Shown here: positions 9,106 to 18,209 of the stretch, in pieces
Numbering within the stretch: the first letter of the stretch is position 1
Layout: every line of letters starts with the position of its first letter
From: PUPG01 sp041686485
GTDB taxonomy: Bacteria; Bacteroidota; Bacteroidia; Bacteroidales; UBA7960
DNA: 61,412 bases
Direction of reading: 5' to 3'
Assembly (NCBI GenBank): GCA_041686485.1
Contig: JAWLDT010000008.1
Location: 1-61,412 of the forward strand
Notes under the pieces: model-generated
What the model saw: only the letters and a program-made list of their open reading frames with translations
What the model was told of the DNA's origin: nothing
Databases searched by the model: none
Translations under genes and position numbers: made by a program

Positions 9106-10359
9106 ATGGAAAACAAAAAGCATCTCGGTTTTAATAATTATATTCTTCCACTGATCATCCTCGGCGTAATCTTTTTTGTGATCGGTTTTGGTATCGGAAT
9201 CAGTGGTTTCCTGACACCTGCCCTGCGATCTGCTTTTGACCTGAGTACAGGAGAAGCGTATCTGGTAACTGCCGCCATCTTCTCCGCTTTTGTGATATTC
9301 GGACGGCCGGCAGGCTGGCTGATCACTAAAATCGGATATCGTAAATCCATGATGACAGCCTTTTTTATCATGGCTGCAGGTATGCTTACCTTTGTACCAT
9401 CTGCAACCTCATTCAACTTTCCACTCTTTCTGGTGGCTTTGTTCATAGGAGGGATTGGCAACACCCTGCTTCAGGCCTCCGTAAATCCTTACATAACCAT
9501 CATCGGCCCCATGGAAAGTGCAGCAAAAAGAATGAGCATGATGGGCATCATGAACAAAATGGCTTGGTGGATTGCACCATTATTCCTAGGACTCTTTATA
9601 GATCTGCAGGCCGTTAACCTCAATGATGTGGTACTTCCCTTTATTTTAGTAGCCAGCATATTAACAGTGCTGGGAGTCGGGGTATTTTTCGCTCCACTGC
9701 CTGAGGTTGTCGCCAAAGGGGAAGAAATCCTGGAGGAAGAATCAGAAGAGGACTCTTCCTACTCCAAAAACAAAACCAATCTTTGGCAGTTTCCCCATTT
9801 GTTGCTCGGTGTAGCTTCCGTATTTATCTACATTGGTATCGAGACGCTACCGATGGCATCGGCCATTGATTTTGCCAAGGTAACCTTCGGCGATCAGCCC
9901 AACCTGGAACATTATTCACGATTTGTGACCATAGGTTTGGTAGCCGGATACCTGGTAGGTGTTTTTGCCATCCCTAAATACATGTCGCAAACCAGGGCAT
10001 TGATAATCTTTTCCATTCTGGGTATATTGTCATCCATGTTGCTGGTTTTTGCACCAATAACCTACGCCTTTTACGGCCTATTACTGGTAAGCTTTTCAAA
10101 TTCACTTATGTGGCCGGCCATCTGGCCCCTCGCCATTGCTGATCTTGGTCGTTTTACCAAAGCAGGCTCCGGACTTATGGTGATCGGAATGGTTGGAGGC
10201 GCCATTATCCCCTGGCTTTTTGGGGTCCTCGTAGACCTGAGCAGATCTATTTCAACGGCCGCTGAATTGGTACACTATCAAAACGCTTATTGGATAATGG
10301 TACCTTGTTATATCTTTCTCATGTATTTTGCCCTGCATGGTCATAAAATACGTACCTGA
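9106..10359 (+). CDS. MFS sugar permease of the FucP/GluP/NagP type
   Basis: The 417-residue protein has 12 predicted hydrophobic segments. An acidic loop between segments 6 and 7 contains EEILEEESEEDSS. Motifs such as FVIFGRPAGWLITKIGYRKS and LLQASVNPYITIIGP resemble the fucose/glucose-galactose/GlcNAc proton symporters of Bacteroidota. It should move a monosaccharide from the periplasm to the cytoplasm. Downstream N-acetylhexosamine kinase and NagB-like genes make GalNAc or GlcNAc the probable substrate. This is inferred, because the family is promiscuous. It lies 54 bp before the kinase on the same strand. Confidence 0.85.
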   Translation: MENKKHLGFNNYILPLIILGVIFFVIGFGIGISGFLTPALRSAFDLSTGEAYLVTAAIFSAFVIFGRPAGWLITKIGYRKSMMTAFFIMAAGMLTFVPSATSFNFPLFLVALFIGGIGNTLLQASVNPYITIIGPMESAAKRMSMMGIMNKMAWWIAPLFLGLFIDLQAVNLNDVVLPFILVASILTVLGVGVFFAPLPEVVAKGEEILEEESEEDSSYSKNKTNLWQFPHLLLGVASVFIYIGIETLPMASAIDFAKVTFGDQPNLEHYSRFVTIGLVAGYLVGVFAIPKYMSQTRALIIFSILGILSSMLLVFAPITYAFYGLLLVSFSNSLMWPAIWPLAIADLGRFTKAGSGLMVIGMVGGAIIPWLFGVLVDLSRSISTAAELVHYQNAYWIMVPCYIFLMYFALHGHKIRT

Positions 10360-10413
10360 TCCTCAAGAAACCTAATATCAATATTATTCGTCAGAATACA
10401 TAAATAATAATTC

Positions 10414-11487
10414 ATGTTACATAATGTTATAAACACATATTTTCCTAATTCAGAAGTGTTATCTGCTAAGCCTTTCGGAAACGGGCACATCAATACAACC
10501 TACAAAATTGATTTGGCAAACACTGATAACAGCTATATTTTACAACGTATCAATACAGCTGTATTTACGACGCCTGAAGATATTGCCGAAACGCATCTTC
10601 AGCTTCAAAAAACAATTTGTGGAGAAAATAACCCCATAGAAATCGCAGATCTGGTTCTGACAGCAGATGACAAAAAGCTGTACAAAGACCCGGAAGGTGG
10701 TGTATGGCGGATGACTTCCTTTATCAATGACTCCTATACCATTGAAGTCGCTGAACACGCCTGGCAAGCAAAAGAGGCCGGAAATGCCTTTGGATGGTTT
10801 GCAAAAACCTGCGACCAACTTGACCCAGCGAAATTTCGTGAGCCCATCAAAGACTTTCACAGACTTTCTTTCAGGCTCAGTCAGCTGAACGATGCCATTA
10901 AACAGGACAAGGCAGGACGCCTTAATGGTGCCAAAGATGTGGTGGATTTCTATAAAAACCGCGAGAAAACCTTCACCCAAATCGAGGACCTTGTTGACCA
11001 GCAAAAAATCCCCTGGCGAATCGTACATAACGATACCAAGATCAACAACCTGCTATTCAAAGGCCAACATGCTGCTGCCGTTATTGACCTGGATACAGTA
11101 GGACCCGGCATTCTTTTTTATGACTATGGCGATGCATTGCGCACCTCCGCCAATACTGCCGAAGAAGATGAGAAAGACCTCACGAAGGTCGCTTTCAATA
11201 TGGAAGCATTTACCGCATTTACCAGCGGGTATCTTGGTCAGGTTAAAGATATTCTTAACGAATATGAGGAAGAATACATGTACCTGGCCCCGTTTTTAAT
11301 GACCTACATCATTGGAATCCGTTTCCTGGCTGATTATCTCAATGGCGACGTGTATTTTAAAACCGCTTATGAAGAGCATAATATGGACCGCGCAAAAGTT
11401 CAGAAAGCGCTTATTGCCAGCATGGAATCCAAAGAGGATGAAATCAAAGCCATTATAAACCAAGCCAAAAACGCCACAAGCGTTTAA
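10414..11487 (+). CDS. APH/choline-kinase-fold sugar kinase, probable N-acetylhexosamine 1-kinase
   Basis: This 357-residue protein has the aminoglycoside-phosphotransferase fold. The Gly-rich N-lobe has PFGNGHINTTYKI and YILQRIN. The catalytic Brenner-type motif is VHNDTKINNLLF with His205 and Asp207. The metal-binding IDLDTVGPGILFYDYGDALR follows. The fold and length match NahK of the bifidobacterial galacto-N-biose/lacto-N-biose pathway, which phosphorylates GalNAc and GlcNAc at C1. The next gene is a nucleotidyltransferase, then GH109 and GalE, which fits a 1-phosphate product. Other small sugar or alcohol substrates cannot be excluded. No nahK symbol is given because the substrate is inferred. 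Confidence 0.8.
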   Translation: MLHNVINTYFPNSEVLSAKPFGNGHINTTYKIDLANTDNSYILQRINTAVFTTPEDIAETHLQLQKTICGENNPIEIADLVLTADDKKLYKDPEGGVWRMTSFINDSYTIEVAEHAWQAKEAGNAFGWFAKTCDQLDPAKFREPIKDFHRLSFRLSQLNDAIKQDKAGRLNGAKDVVDFYKNREKTFTQIEDLVDQQKIPWRIVHNDTKINNLLFKGQHAAAVIDLDTVGPGILFYDYGDALRTSANTAEEDEKDLTKVAFNMEAFTAFTSGYLGQVKDILNEYEEEYMYLAPFLMTYIIGIRFLADYLNGDVYFKTAYEEHNMDRAKVQKALIASMESKEDEIKAIINQAKNATSV

Positions 11488-11524
11488 CAGTCATTACATT
11501 ATCACACCAAAAGGGTTCTCCATT

Positions 11525-12448
11525 ATGAAAACAATATTGCTGGTTCTTGCTGCAGGCCTTGGCAGCCGTTATGGCGGGATGAAGCAGCTGGATCATCTCG
11601 GTCCTGACGGTGAAACACTCATGGAATATTCTATTTATGATGCGCTGCAGGCGGGTTTTAACAAAATCGTTTTCGTAATTAGACATGACTTTGAGGAAGA
11701 TTTCAAGAAAATGTTTATTCACAAGCTGGAGGATAAAGCGGAAATTGCCTTTGCCTACCAGGAAATGGATAATCTGCCCCCTCATAACGATTTTGACGGT
11801 AACCGGTATAAACCCTGGGGAACGGCACATGCAATATGGGTGGCACACGATGTCATCAGGGAACCTTTTGCTGTGATAAATGCTGATGACTTTTACGGAA
11901 GGGCATCCTTTGCAGCCATGGCAAATTTTCTGCAAAACCAGGCCCGGCAGCAGTCCAATCATTATGCCATGGTAGGATACAAACTTCAAAATACACTCTC
12001 TGCGCATGGCAGTGTGGCCAGAGGGATTTGCAGCACGAAGAATAATATACTTGAGAAAGTAGAAGAACATACCAATATTACAACAGACGTTAGTGGCAAG
12101 ATTATCAACCAGGAAAACGGCCTAATAAAAACATTGAGTGCCGACTCCATTGTTTCTATGAACTTCTGGGGGTTTACACATGAAATCTTCCAGTATTTGG
12201 AAGAAAAGCTACATAATTTCCTGCAGTATCATGGAAGGGATAAGAAAACGGAACTTTTTATTCCCTTTGTAGTTGACGAATTACTACAGTCCGGAACTAT
12301 TTCGGTAGAGATACTGGAAAGTGATGCCCCATGGTTTGGCGTTACCTATTACGAGGACAAATTTTACGCCATTGACAGGCTCCGGAAGCTGATTGAAGCA
12401 AGTGAATACCCACAATACCTGTGGGATCACTATCATTTTTCCGATTAA
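11525..12448 (+). CDS. Sugar-1-phosphate nucleotidyltransferase
   Basis: The 307-residue GT-A-like nucleotidyltransferase begins with the signature VLAAGLGSRYGGMKQLDHLG, corresponding to the NTP-binding G-x-G-x-R and lysine motif. Later it has INADDFYGRASF, a metal-binding Asp pair like that of RmlA/GalU enzymes, and a C-terminal VTYYEDKFYAIDRLRKLI. It is 37 bp downstream of the APH-fold kinase, so it plausibly converts the kinase's hexosamine-1-phosphate to UDP-sugar (or removes UDP in reverse). The nucleotide and sugar specificity cannot be read from sequence alone. It is followed 56 bp later by GH109. Confidence 0.8.
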   Translation: MKTILLVLAAGLGSRYGGMKQLDHLGPDGETLMEYSIYDALQAGFNKIVFVIRHDFEEDFKKMFIHKLEDKAEIAFAYQEMDNLPPHNDFDGNRYKPWGTAHAIWVAHDVIREPFAVINADDFYGRASFAAMANFLQNQARQQSNHYAMVGYKLQNTLSAHGSVARGICSTKNNILEKVEEHTNITTDVSGKIINQENGLIKTLSADSIVSMNFWGFTHEIFQYLEEKLHNFLQYHGRDKKTELFIPFVVDELLQSGTISVEILESDAPWFGVTYYEDKFYAIDRLRKLIEASEYPQYLWDHYHFSD

Positions 12449-12504
12449 CTATTTATCTTTATTTTCCATTAAACATTTACACATAGCACATAAACAATAG
12501 CCTA

Positions 12505-13908
12505 ATGAAAAAATCAATGTATTTGACAAGGTTCTTATTACTCACTTTAATTGCGGCTGGCATCATGGCCTGTGGCAATTCTTCACAAGAGGGCAGCGAA
12601 ACATTTTCGGGACCGGTGGAGGTTTATCCGACCCCAGAGCGGCCTGATGGACAAACGCACATGCTCGAACACCGGGCTGAGCCTATTGACACGGTCAGCG
12701 TTGCAATTATCGGTCTTGGAATGCGCGGCCAGGGAGCCGTACGCAGACTAAGTTATATCGAGGAGGCGGAAATTGTCGCTCTTGCCGATGTGGTACCTGA
12801 AAACGTAGAAAGAGCACAGGAAACACTGGCGAATATGGACAAGCCGATAGCAGACGGATATACGGAAACCGACAGCTGGAAAGAAATCGCCAGGCGCGAT
12901 GATGTTGACCTCGTCTACATATGCACCCACTGGGACCTGCATGCCCCTATAGCCATTTACGCGATGGAACAGGGTAAGCATGCTGCAACAGAGATCCCGG
13001 CGGCCATCACGCTGGAAGAAGCCTGGGAGCTGGTCAACACCTCGGAAAGAACACGCCGTCACATGATGATGCTGGAAAACACCAATTATGACTTCTTTGA
13101 AATGGCCACTATAAACATGGCCCACCAGGGAGTTTTTGGTGAAATTGTTCATGCCGAAGGTGCTTATATTCACGATCTCAGATTCTTATTGTTTGATGAA
13201 GAAGACGGCTACTGGGATATGTGGCGCCTGAAACATCACGAAAAATTTGATGGCAACCTGTATCCCATGCACGGCCTGGGACCTATCGCTCATGCTATGA
13301 ATATCCATCGCGGCGACAGGATGGAACACCTGGTATCCCTCTCCAGCGATGAGTTTGGACTAACAGCCCATGCCGAAGAAAAGTTTGGTGAAGACTCCAA
13401 ATATGCTCAGAAAGACTATGCCAAAGGCGATATTAATACGTCTATTATCAAAACCAAAAACGGCAAAACCATAAAGCTCCAGCATGATGTGGTAAGCCCC
13501 AGACCCTACAGCCGCATTCATATGCTTAGCGGAACAGATGGGTTCGCCCAGAAATGGCCCCGTACAGGGATTGCTCTGGACCCGGATGCGCACAGTTTCA
13601 TGCCGGATGACGAAATGGAAGAGATCCTGGAAAAATATGAGCACCCAATCGTAACAGAAGTTGGTGAAAAAGCCAGAGAAGTAGGCGGACACGGTGGCAT
13701 GGACTTTATCATGGACTACCGGCTCATATACTGTCTGCATCACGGACTACCGCTCGACCAGGATGTATATGACGCTGCTGAATGGTCTGCCGTGATTGAA
13801 TTATCAAGAATTTCGGCCAACAATGACGGAATGCCCGTGAAGTATCCGGACTTTACCAGGGGGCATTGGGACGAATTAAATACAGTAACCTATCACACCG
13901 TAGAATAA
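12505..13908 (+). CDS. GH109-family alpha-N-acetylgalactosaminidase, lipoprotein form
   Basis: This 467-residue Gfo/Idh/MocA-fold glycosidase uses tightly bound NAD+ in a redox-assisted hydrolysis, as established for family GH109. A lipoprotein signal peptide (ending IMAC, Cys23) puts it in the periplasm or on the outer membrane. The Rossmann motif IIGLGMRGQGAV is intact. Family motifs are THWDLHAPIAIYAMEQGKH, AEGAYIHDLRFL, YPMHGLGPIAHAMNIHRGDR (His about residue 256) and MDFIMDYRLIYCLHHGLPLDQD. Size and motifs match the family. It should release terminal alpha-GalNAc from mucin-type or blood-group-A glycans. A perfect hairpin terminator follows at 14006-14040, and a cytoplasmic paralog follows that. 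Confidence 0.9.
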   Translation: MKKSMYLTRFLLLTLIAAGIMACGNSSQEGSETFSGPVEVYPTPERPDGQTHMLEHRAEPIDTVSVAIIGLGMRGQGAVRRLSYIEEAEIVALADVVPENVERAQETLANMDKPIADGYTETDSWKEIARRDDVDLVYICTHWDLHAPIAIYAMEQGKHAATEIPAAITLEEAWELVNTSERTRRHMMMLENTNYDFFEMATINMAHQGVFGEIVHAEGAYIHDLRFLLFDEEDGYWDMWRLKHHEKFDGNLYPMHGLGPIAHAMNIHRGDRMEHLVSLSSDEFGLTAHAEEKFGEDSKYAQKDYAKGDINTSIIKTKNGKTIKLQHDVVSPRPYSRIHMLSGTDGFAQKWPRTGIALDPDAHSFMPDDEMEEILEKYEHPIVTEVGEKAREVGGHGGMDFIMDYRLIYCLHHGLPLDQDVYDAAEWSAVIELSRISANNDGMPVKYPDFTRGHWDELNTVTYHTVE

Positions 13909-14005
13909 ATATATGATAACTACTAAACCAGCCGTAACTGATCGGACTGGGATACATACAATTCTAATCTTCATGTTGTTTTTGGTTGTTGTTGTTAGTG
14001 TTGTT

Positions 14006-14040
14006 AAACATCTTTGGGTATTGCTTACCCAAAGATGTTT
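14006..14040 (+). terminator. Intrinsic terminator after the first GH109 gene
   Basis: Perfect 15-bp arms at 14006-14020 and 14026-14040 enclose a 5-nt loop. The stem is rather AT-rich at its base and is followed by TTTTCTTA. It stands between the two GH109 genes, 97 bp after the first stop codon and 42 bp before the second start. Confidence 0.75.
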
Positions 14041-14082
14041 TCTTATCAGACGAGTTTAAATCAATAAATCACCCAATACTAC

Positions 14083-15435
14083 ATGAATAAGAAAATTCCC
14101 GAGCAGTTTGCAGCAACACCAGAACGTCCAAACGGACAACAACATGCGCTCGAACTGAGGTGTGAACCCATTGAAAATGTACGGGTAGCCTTCATTGGCC
14201 TGGGTATGCGAATGGTAAGCACCCTTAAACGTTTTCTGCATATTGAAGGTGCTACTATCCTGGTAATTTGCGATGTCAAGGAGGAAAAAATAAACCAGGC
14301 CAGCGAGTTGCTAGCTGCTTATGGAGTACATAATATCAGCACCTACACGCATGAAGATGACTGGAAAGCAATATGTGAGAGGGATGACATAGATCTTGTC
14401 TATATTTCGACCCACTACGATCTTCATGTGCCGATTGCGGTATATGCAATGGAATGCGGTAAGCATGCAGCCATAGAGGTGCCGGCAGCCACAACGATCG
14501 AAGACTGCTGGAAGCTTGTAAACACCGCTGAGAAAACCCGGCGTCACTGTATGCAAATGGAAAACTGCAATTATGGTGCTTTTGAGATGACCACCCTGCA
14601 AATGGTTCAGGAAGGTCTTTTTGGAGACATTATCCATGCTGAAGGTGCTTATATCCATGACCTGAAAGACCTGATACTCGACAGCGAGAATGGCTACTGG
14701 AATATGTGGCGCCTTCGCTATCAGGAAAAGAAAAACGGCAACCTATACCCCACACATGGACTGGGTCCACTCTGTCATGCTATGAATATACACCGGGGCG
14801 ACCGTTTTGATTACATGGTATCTATGTCAACAGCCCCGTTTACCCTTAAACAATATGCATCAGAAAAATTTGGTGAAGATTCCGCATACGCTAAAAAAAA
14901 CTACCGGAATGGCGACATGAACACATCCATGATCCGTACAGGCAATGGCAAAACAATTCTGTTACAACATGATATCACCAGTCCCAGGCCCTACAGCCGG
15001 ATACACTTGCTGAGCGGTACAAAAGGGTTTGTCCGTAAGTGGCCTAAAACCGGTATTTCACTGGCCCCGGACGGCATGAACTATCTTAACGATAAAGAAT
15101 TGGAAGCATTGATAAACCAATACAAACACCCCATAAGAGAACAAATACAAGCAAAGTTCGACAAACTGAGTCAGACAGTTTGTGAAATCGCAAAAAACGA
15201 TGGGCAGGACTACATCATGGACTACAGGCTGATCTACTGCCTGCGAAATGGATTGCCACTTGATCAGGATGTATATGATGCAGCTGAATGGTCTTCCATC
15301 ATTGAGCTCTCAGAAAAATCAGCCGACAATGGAAGTATGCCTGTCCAGATTCCGGACTTTACCCGGGGCGACCATCAGTTGCTTAACCAAGTGACCTACT
15401 ACCAGACCTGGGACCCGCATGAAGCTATTTCATAA
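14083..15435 (+). CDS. GH109-like Gfo/Idh/MocA glycosidase, no signal peptide
   Basis: The 450-residue paralog aligns along its whole length with the upstream GH109 (RPNGQQHALELRCEPI, THYDLHVPIAVYAMECGKH, YPTHGLGPLCHAMNIHRGDR, DYIMDYRLIYCLRNGLPLDQD). It begins directly with the conserved N-terminal segment and has no export signal, so it should be cytoplasmic. The Rossmann turn reads GLGMRMVS: the third glycine of the usual GLGMRG is Met, which may alter NAD binding. A roughly 20-residue insertion, relative to the paralog, appears near EQIQAKFDKLSQTV. It may act on imported GalNAc-containing oligosaccharides or glycopeptides. That division of labour is inferred. Confidence 0.85.
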   Translation: MNKKIPEQFAATPERPNGQQHALELRCEPIENVRVAFIGLGMRMVSTLKRFLHIEGATILVICDVKEEKINQASELLAAYGVHNISTYTHEDDWKAICERDDIDLVYISTHYDLHVPIAVYAMECGKHAAIEVPAATTIEDCWKLVNTAEKTRRHCMQMENCNYGAFEMTTLQMVQEGLFGDIIHAEGAYIHDLKDLILDSENGYWNMWRLRYQEKKNGNLYPTHGLGPLCHAMNIHRGDRFDYMVSMSTAPFTLKQYASEKFGEDSAYAKKNYRNGDMNTSMIRTGNGKTILLQHDITSPRPYSRIHLLSGTKGFVRKWPKTGISLAPDGMNYLNDKELEALINQYKHPIREQIQAKFDKLSQTVCEIAKNDGQDYIMDYRLIYCLRNGLPLDQDVYDAAEWSSIIELSEKSADNGSMPVQIPDFTRGDHQLLNQVTYYQTWDPHEAIS

Positions 15436-15807
15436 AACAGAATATCAGGAATAAGACTTTCCCATGGGAGGTTTTTGACACACAAGGTAAGAAGCTCAAA
15501 TTTTGCAACCCTTTAAACTCTAATTATTAAACATTTAGACATTTAGACGTTTAGATAAGCATATGAAACGCCCATGTCGAAGATTTCGATTATTCGGGAA
15601 CAAGATTTTGACAAACAGGGGAATATAGAAGCTGGAAGCTCGAAGTTCGAAGCTCGAAGCTGGAAGCTTGAAGGGAGAAGTGAACGGTAAACAGTGAAAG
15701 GTAAACGGTGAATTCTAATTTCAAACTTCTAACTTCTACCTTCTGACTGGATAAAGGTATAGAGTCACAAAACATTGAATTACAAACATTAACACAAATA
15801 TAAACAT
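15436..15807. repeat. Intergenic region with simple-sequence repeats
   Basis: This 372-bp gap has no gene. It contains an 8-bp tandem repeat ACATTTAG at 15531-15554 (third copy ACGTTTAG). From about 15627 it has a run of GAAGCTGGAAGCTCGAAGTT-type words, continuing into purine-rich GTGAACGGTAAACAGTGAAAGG-type words and then CTTCTAACTTCTACC. The same ACATTTAG repeat occurs at 32226-32256. Such degenerate GAAGCT/TTCGAAG tracts look like an expanded low-complexity repeat rather than a regulatory site. Confidence 0.6.
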
Positions 15808-18162
15808 ATGGTAGAATATATATATGAGCATAAGACAAAGGATATCCAATTTTCACCTTGTGAAAAAAGCTTTATAGAAGAATCAGGCATCAAGAAAATT
15901 TCTACTTACATTCCCTATGTTTGTGTCGACAATTTTCCCAAGTTGGGTTTGATTACAGCATTACGGTTCCTGGAATGGGTGTCAGAAAACCCTAATGGTG
16001 TGATTAGTCTACCCACCGGCAAAACACCGGAATATTTTATCAAATGGACACAATATCTTTTAGAAAACTGGGATAACAGCAACGGAAAACACATCAGAGA
16101 CAAATATGGCTTGTCTGCCGTGCAAAAACCTGATCTGAGTCAGCTCCATTTTGTACAGATCGACGAATTTTACCCTATTCGCTCAACGCAGGCAAACAGT
16201 TTTTATCATTATGTGATGAATTATTACATAAAAGGTTTCGGGTTAAACCCCGACAATGCGCTGCTTATCAATTGTGATGAAATACCTCTGCCTGGTAACA
16301 GGCATTTCTCACAGGTATTTCCCGACCATCGTGTTGACCTGTCGCTTCGATACCGGAATAGCCAAACCAGACAGGAAGAGCTTCAGAAGTATGCTATTTT
16401 TGAGATCGATAACTGGTGCAGCTATTTTGAACACCGGATCAGAGAGATGGGAGGCATCGGCTTTTTTTTGGGTGGTCTGGGACCCGATGGACACATAGCC
16501 TTCAACTCAAGAGGTTCAAATATATACAGCACCACACAGCTTACGGAAACCAATTTTGAGACACAGGCGGTAGCAGCCGGTGACCTGGGTGGCATAGAGG
16601 TTTCCAAAAATCGTCGGGTAATCACAATAGGACTGGAAACCATTACCTACAACCCGGAGGCTGTAGCGATTATCATTGCAGCGGGGGAAGCCAAAACCGA
16701 TATTGTGAAACAATCGCTGGAGAACCCCATTGTCAACCTCTATCCCGCCACGGTACTCAATAAACTCAAAAACAGTCGATTTTACCTGACCAATGGTGCG
16801 GCATCGAAACTGACTGACAGTGTGGAACAATACTTTAGCCAACCGCCCTGGACACAGGAAAAAACAGAGTTGGCTGTCATTAAGCGATGCCGGGAGCTGG
16901 ATAAATATGGCCATCACCTCGACGCAAACGACCTCCAGCAAGGCAAGTACACCCGGCAAATTCCAGGATTGAATAAAAACACTGTAGAAGCAGTATGTGA
17001 ACATATTGAGCAAAAAATTTTTAAAGGCCTGAAAACAGAGGAAAATCAGACATTTTTACATACCGGTCCCCATCATGACGATATCATGCTTGGCATCCAG
17101 CCCTTTATCAGAAACCATATAAGGGTGCCATCCAACAAATTTCATTTCACCGTTTTCACATCCGGATTTACAGCCGTTACCAACAAGTTTATCATTGAGA
17201 TTCTTCAGGAAGCTAAAGAATTTTTACATTCCGGACAGATTCAAATGCTAAACTATCCCGACTTTTTCGAAAGTGGTTATAAGCATAAAAACGACAAAGA
17301 TGTCTATCATTACCTGACAAATGTGGCGGCAGAGAATCATACCGAACGCAGGAGAGGTTTATGTCATAGGTTAGTCAGGGCTTTGGTGGAAATCTATGGC
17401 ATTAAAAGCAGGCACCAACTGGCGGATACCATCGAGGACATTCTGGATATTTTGAAGCACAGCTATGATGGAGAAAAAAATCCGCCCAATATTCAAAGCC
17501 TCAAGGGTATGATCAGGGAGTTTGAGGAAGAACTTGTATGGGCCCACTATGGCATCCAGGTAAAAAATGTGCATCATGCCCGGCTTGGCTTCTATAAAGG
17601 TGACATCTTTACCGAGCAACCAAGCCATAATCGTGATGTGAAACCCATTTTGAAGTCCCTTCGGGAAATTAATCCAACGGTGCTCAGCCTTACGTTTGAT
17701 CCGGAAGGCAGTGGACCTGACACCCACTACAAAGTGTTGCAAGCCATTGCTGAAGCTGTCAGATTGTGGAATAAAGAGACAGACCTGTCTAACCTCCGAA
17801 TCTGGGGCTATCGAAATGTATGGTACCGTTTCAACCCGGCGGAAGCCAATATCATTTATCCGGTATCCCTTGAGTCCATGGCAGCCCTGGATGATTCGTT
17901 CAGCTCATGCTATGTCAGCCAGGTTGATGCTTCTTTCCCCAGCTACGAACATGATGGTAAATTCAGCGAGCTGGCCAGGAAAATATGGGTTGATCAATTA
18001 CAGGATATGCAGATACTGCTCGGTAAAAATTATTTCTATCAAAATGAGCATCCCAAAATCAGGGCAAGTCACGGTTTGATCTACCTCAAAGAAATGACCG
18101 TGGATGAGTTTTTGTCCACGGCCAGAAAACTGCAAAAGTCCATGGAAGGAATGATAAGCTAA
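15808..18162 (+). CDS. NagB-like glucosamine-6-phosphate deaminase fused to a PIG-L deacetylase domain
   Basis: The 784-residue fusion has an N-terminal NagB/6-phosphogluconolactonase-fold domain (about residues 35-345). Its signature is FFLGGLGPDGHIAFNSRGS near residues 220-238, with catalytic Asp/His as in glucosamine-6-phosphate deaminases. The PIG-L/LmbE domain (about 410-690) has the metal site LHTGPHHDDIMLG near residues 418-430 and a distal GSGPDTHYKVL near residue 635. NagB makes fructose-6-phosphate and ammonia from GlcN-6-P. PIG-L enzymes de-N-acetylate GlcNAc compounds. The fusion could therefore do both steps in place of separate NagA and NagB. Bacteroidota carry related fusions, but the deacetylase function here is inferred. 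GalE follows 47 bp later. Confidence 0.87.
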   Translation: MVEYIYEHKTKDIQFSPCEKSFIEESGIKKISTYIPYVCVDNFPKLGLITALRFLEWVSENPNGVISLPTGKTPEYFIKWTQYLLENWDNSNGKHIRDKYGLSAVQKPDLSQLHFVQIDEFYPIRSTQANSFYHYVMNYYIKGFGLNPDNALLINCDEIPLPGNRHFSQVFPDHRVDLSLRYRNSQTRQEELQKYAIFEIDNWCSYFEHRIREMGGIGFFLGGLGPDGHIAFNSRGSNIYSTTQLTETNFETQAVAAGDLGGIEVSKNRRVITIGLETITYNPEAVAIIIAAGEAKTDIVKQSLENPIVNLYPATVLNKLKNSRFYLTNGAASKLTDSVEQYFSQPPWTQEKTELAVIKRCRELDKYGHHLDANDLQQGKYTRQIPGLNKNTVEAVCEHIEQKIFKGLKTEENQTFLHTGPHHDDIMLGIQPFIRNHIRVPSNKFHFTVFTSGFTAVTNKFIIEILQEAKEFLHSGQIQMLNYPDFFESGYKHKNDKDVYHYLTNVAAENHTERRRGLCHRLVRALVEIYGIKSRHQLADTIEDILDILKHSYDGEKNPPNIQSLKGMIREFEEELVWAHYGIQVKNVHHARLGFYKGDIFTEQPSHNRDVKPILKSLREINPTVLSLTFDPEGSGPDTHYKVLQAIAEAVRLWNKETDLSNLRIWGYRNVWYRFNPAEANIIYPVSLESMAALDDSFSSCYVSQVDASFPSYEHDGKFSELARKIWVDQLQDMQILLGKNYFYQNEHPKIRASHGLIYLKEMTVDEFLSTARKLQKSMEGMIS

Positions 18163-18209
18163 GCATACTCTTTTTATCCAGGTTACGAAATCCGTAAATA
18201 TGCCTCATT

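Noticed and set aside
15636..15670. TTCGAA-containing words resembling a tRNA T-loop
   Set aside because: They belong to the GAAGCT/TTCGAAG simple repeat. No acceptor or anticodon stem is present.
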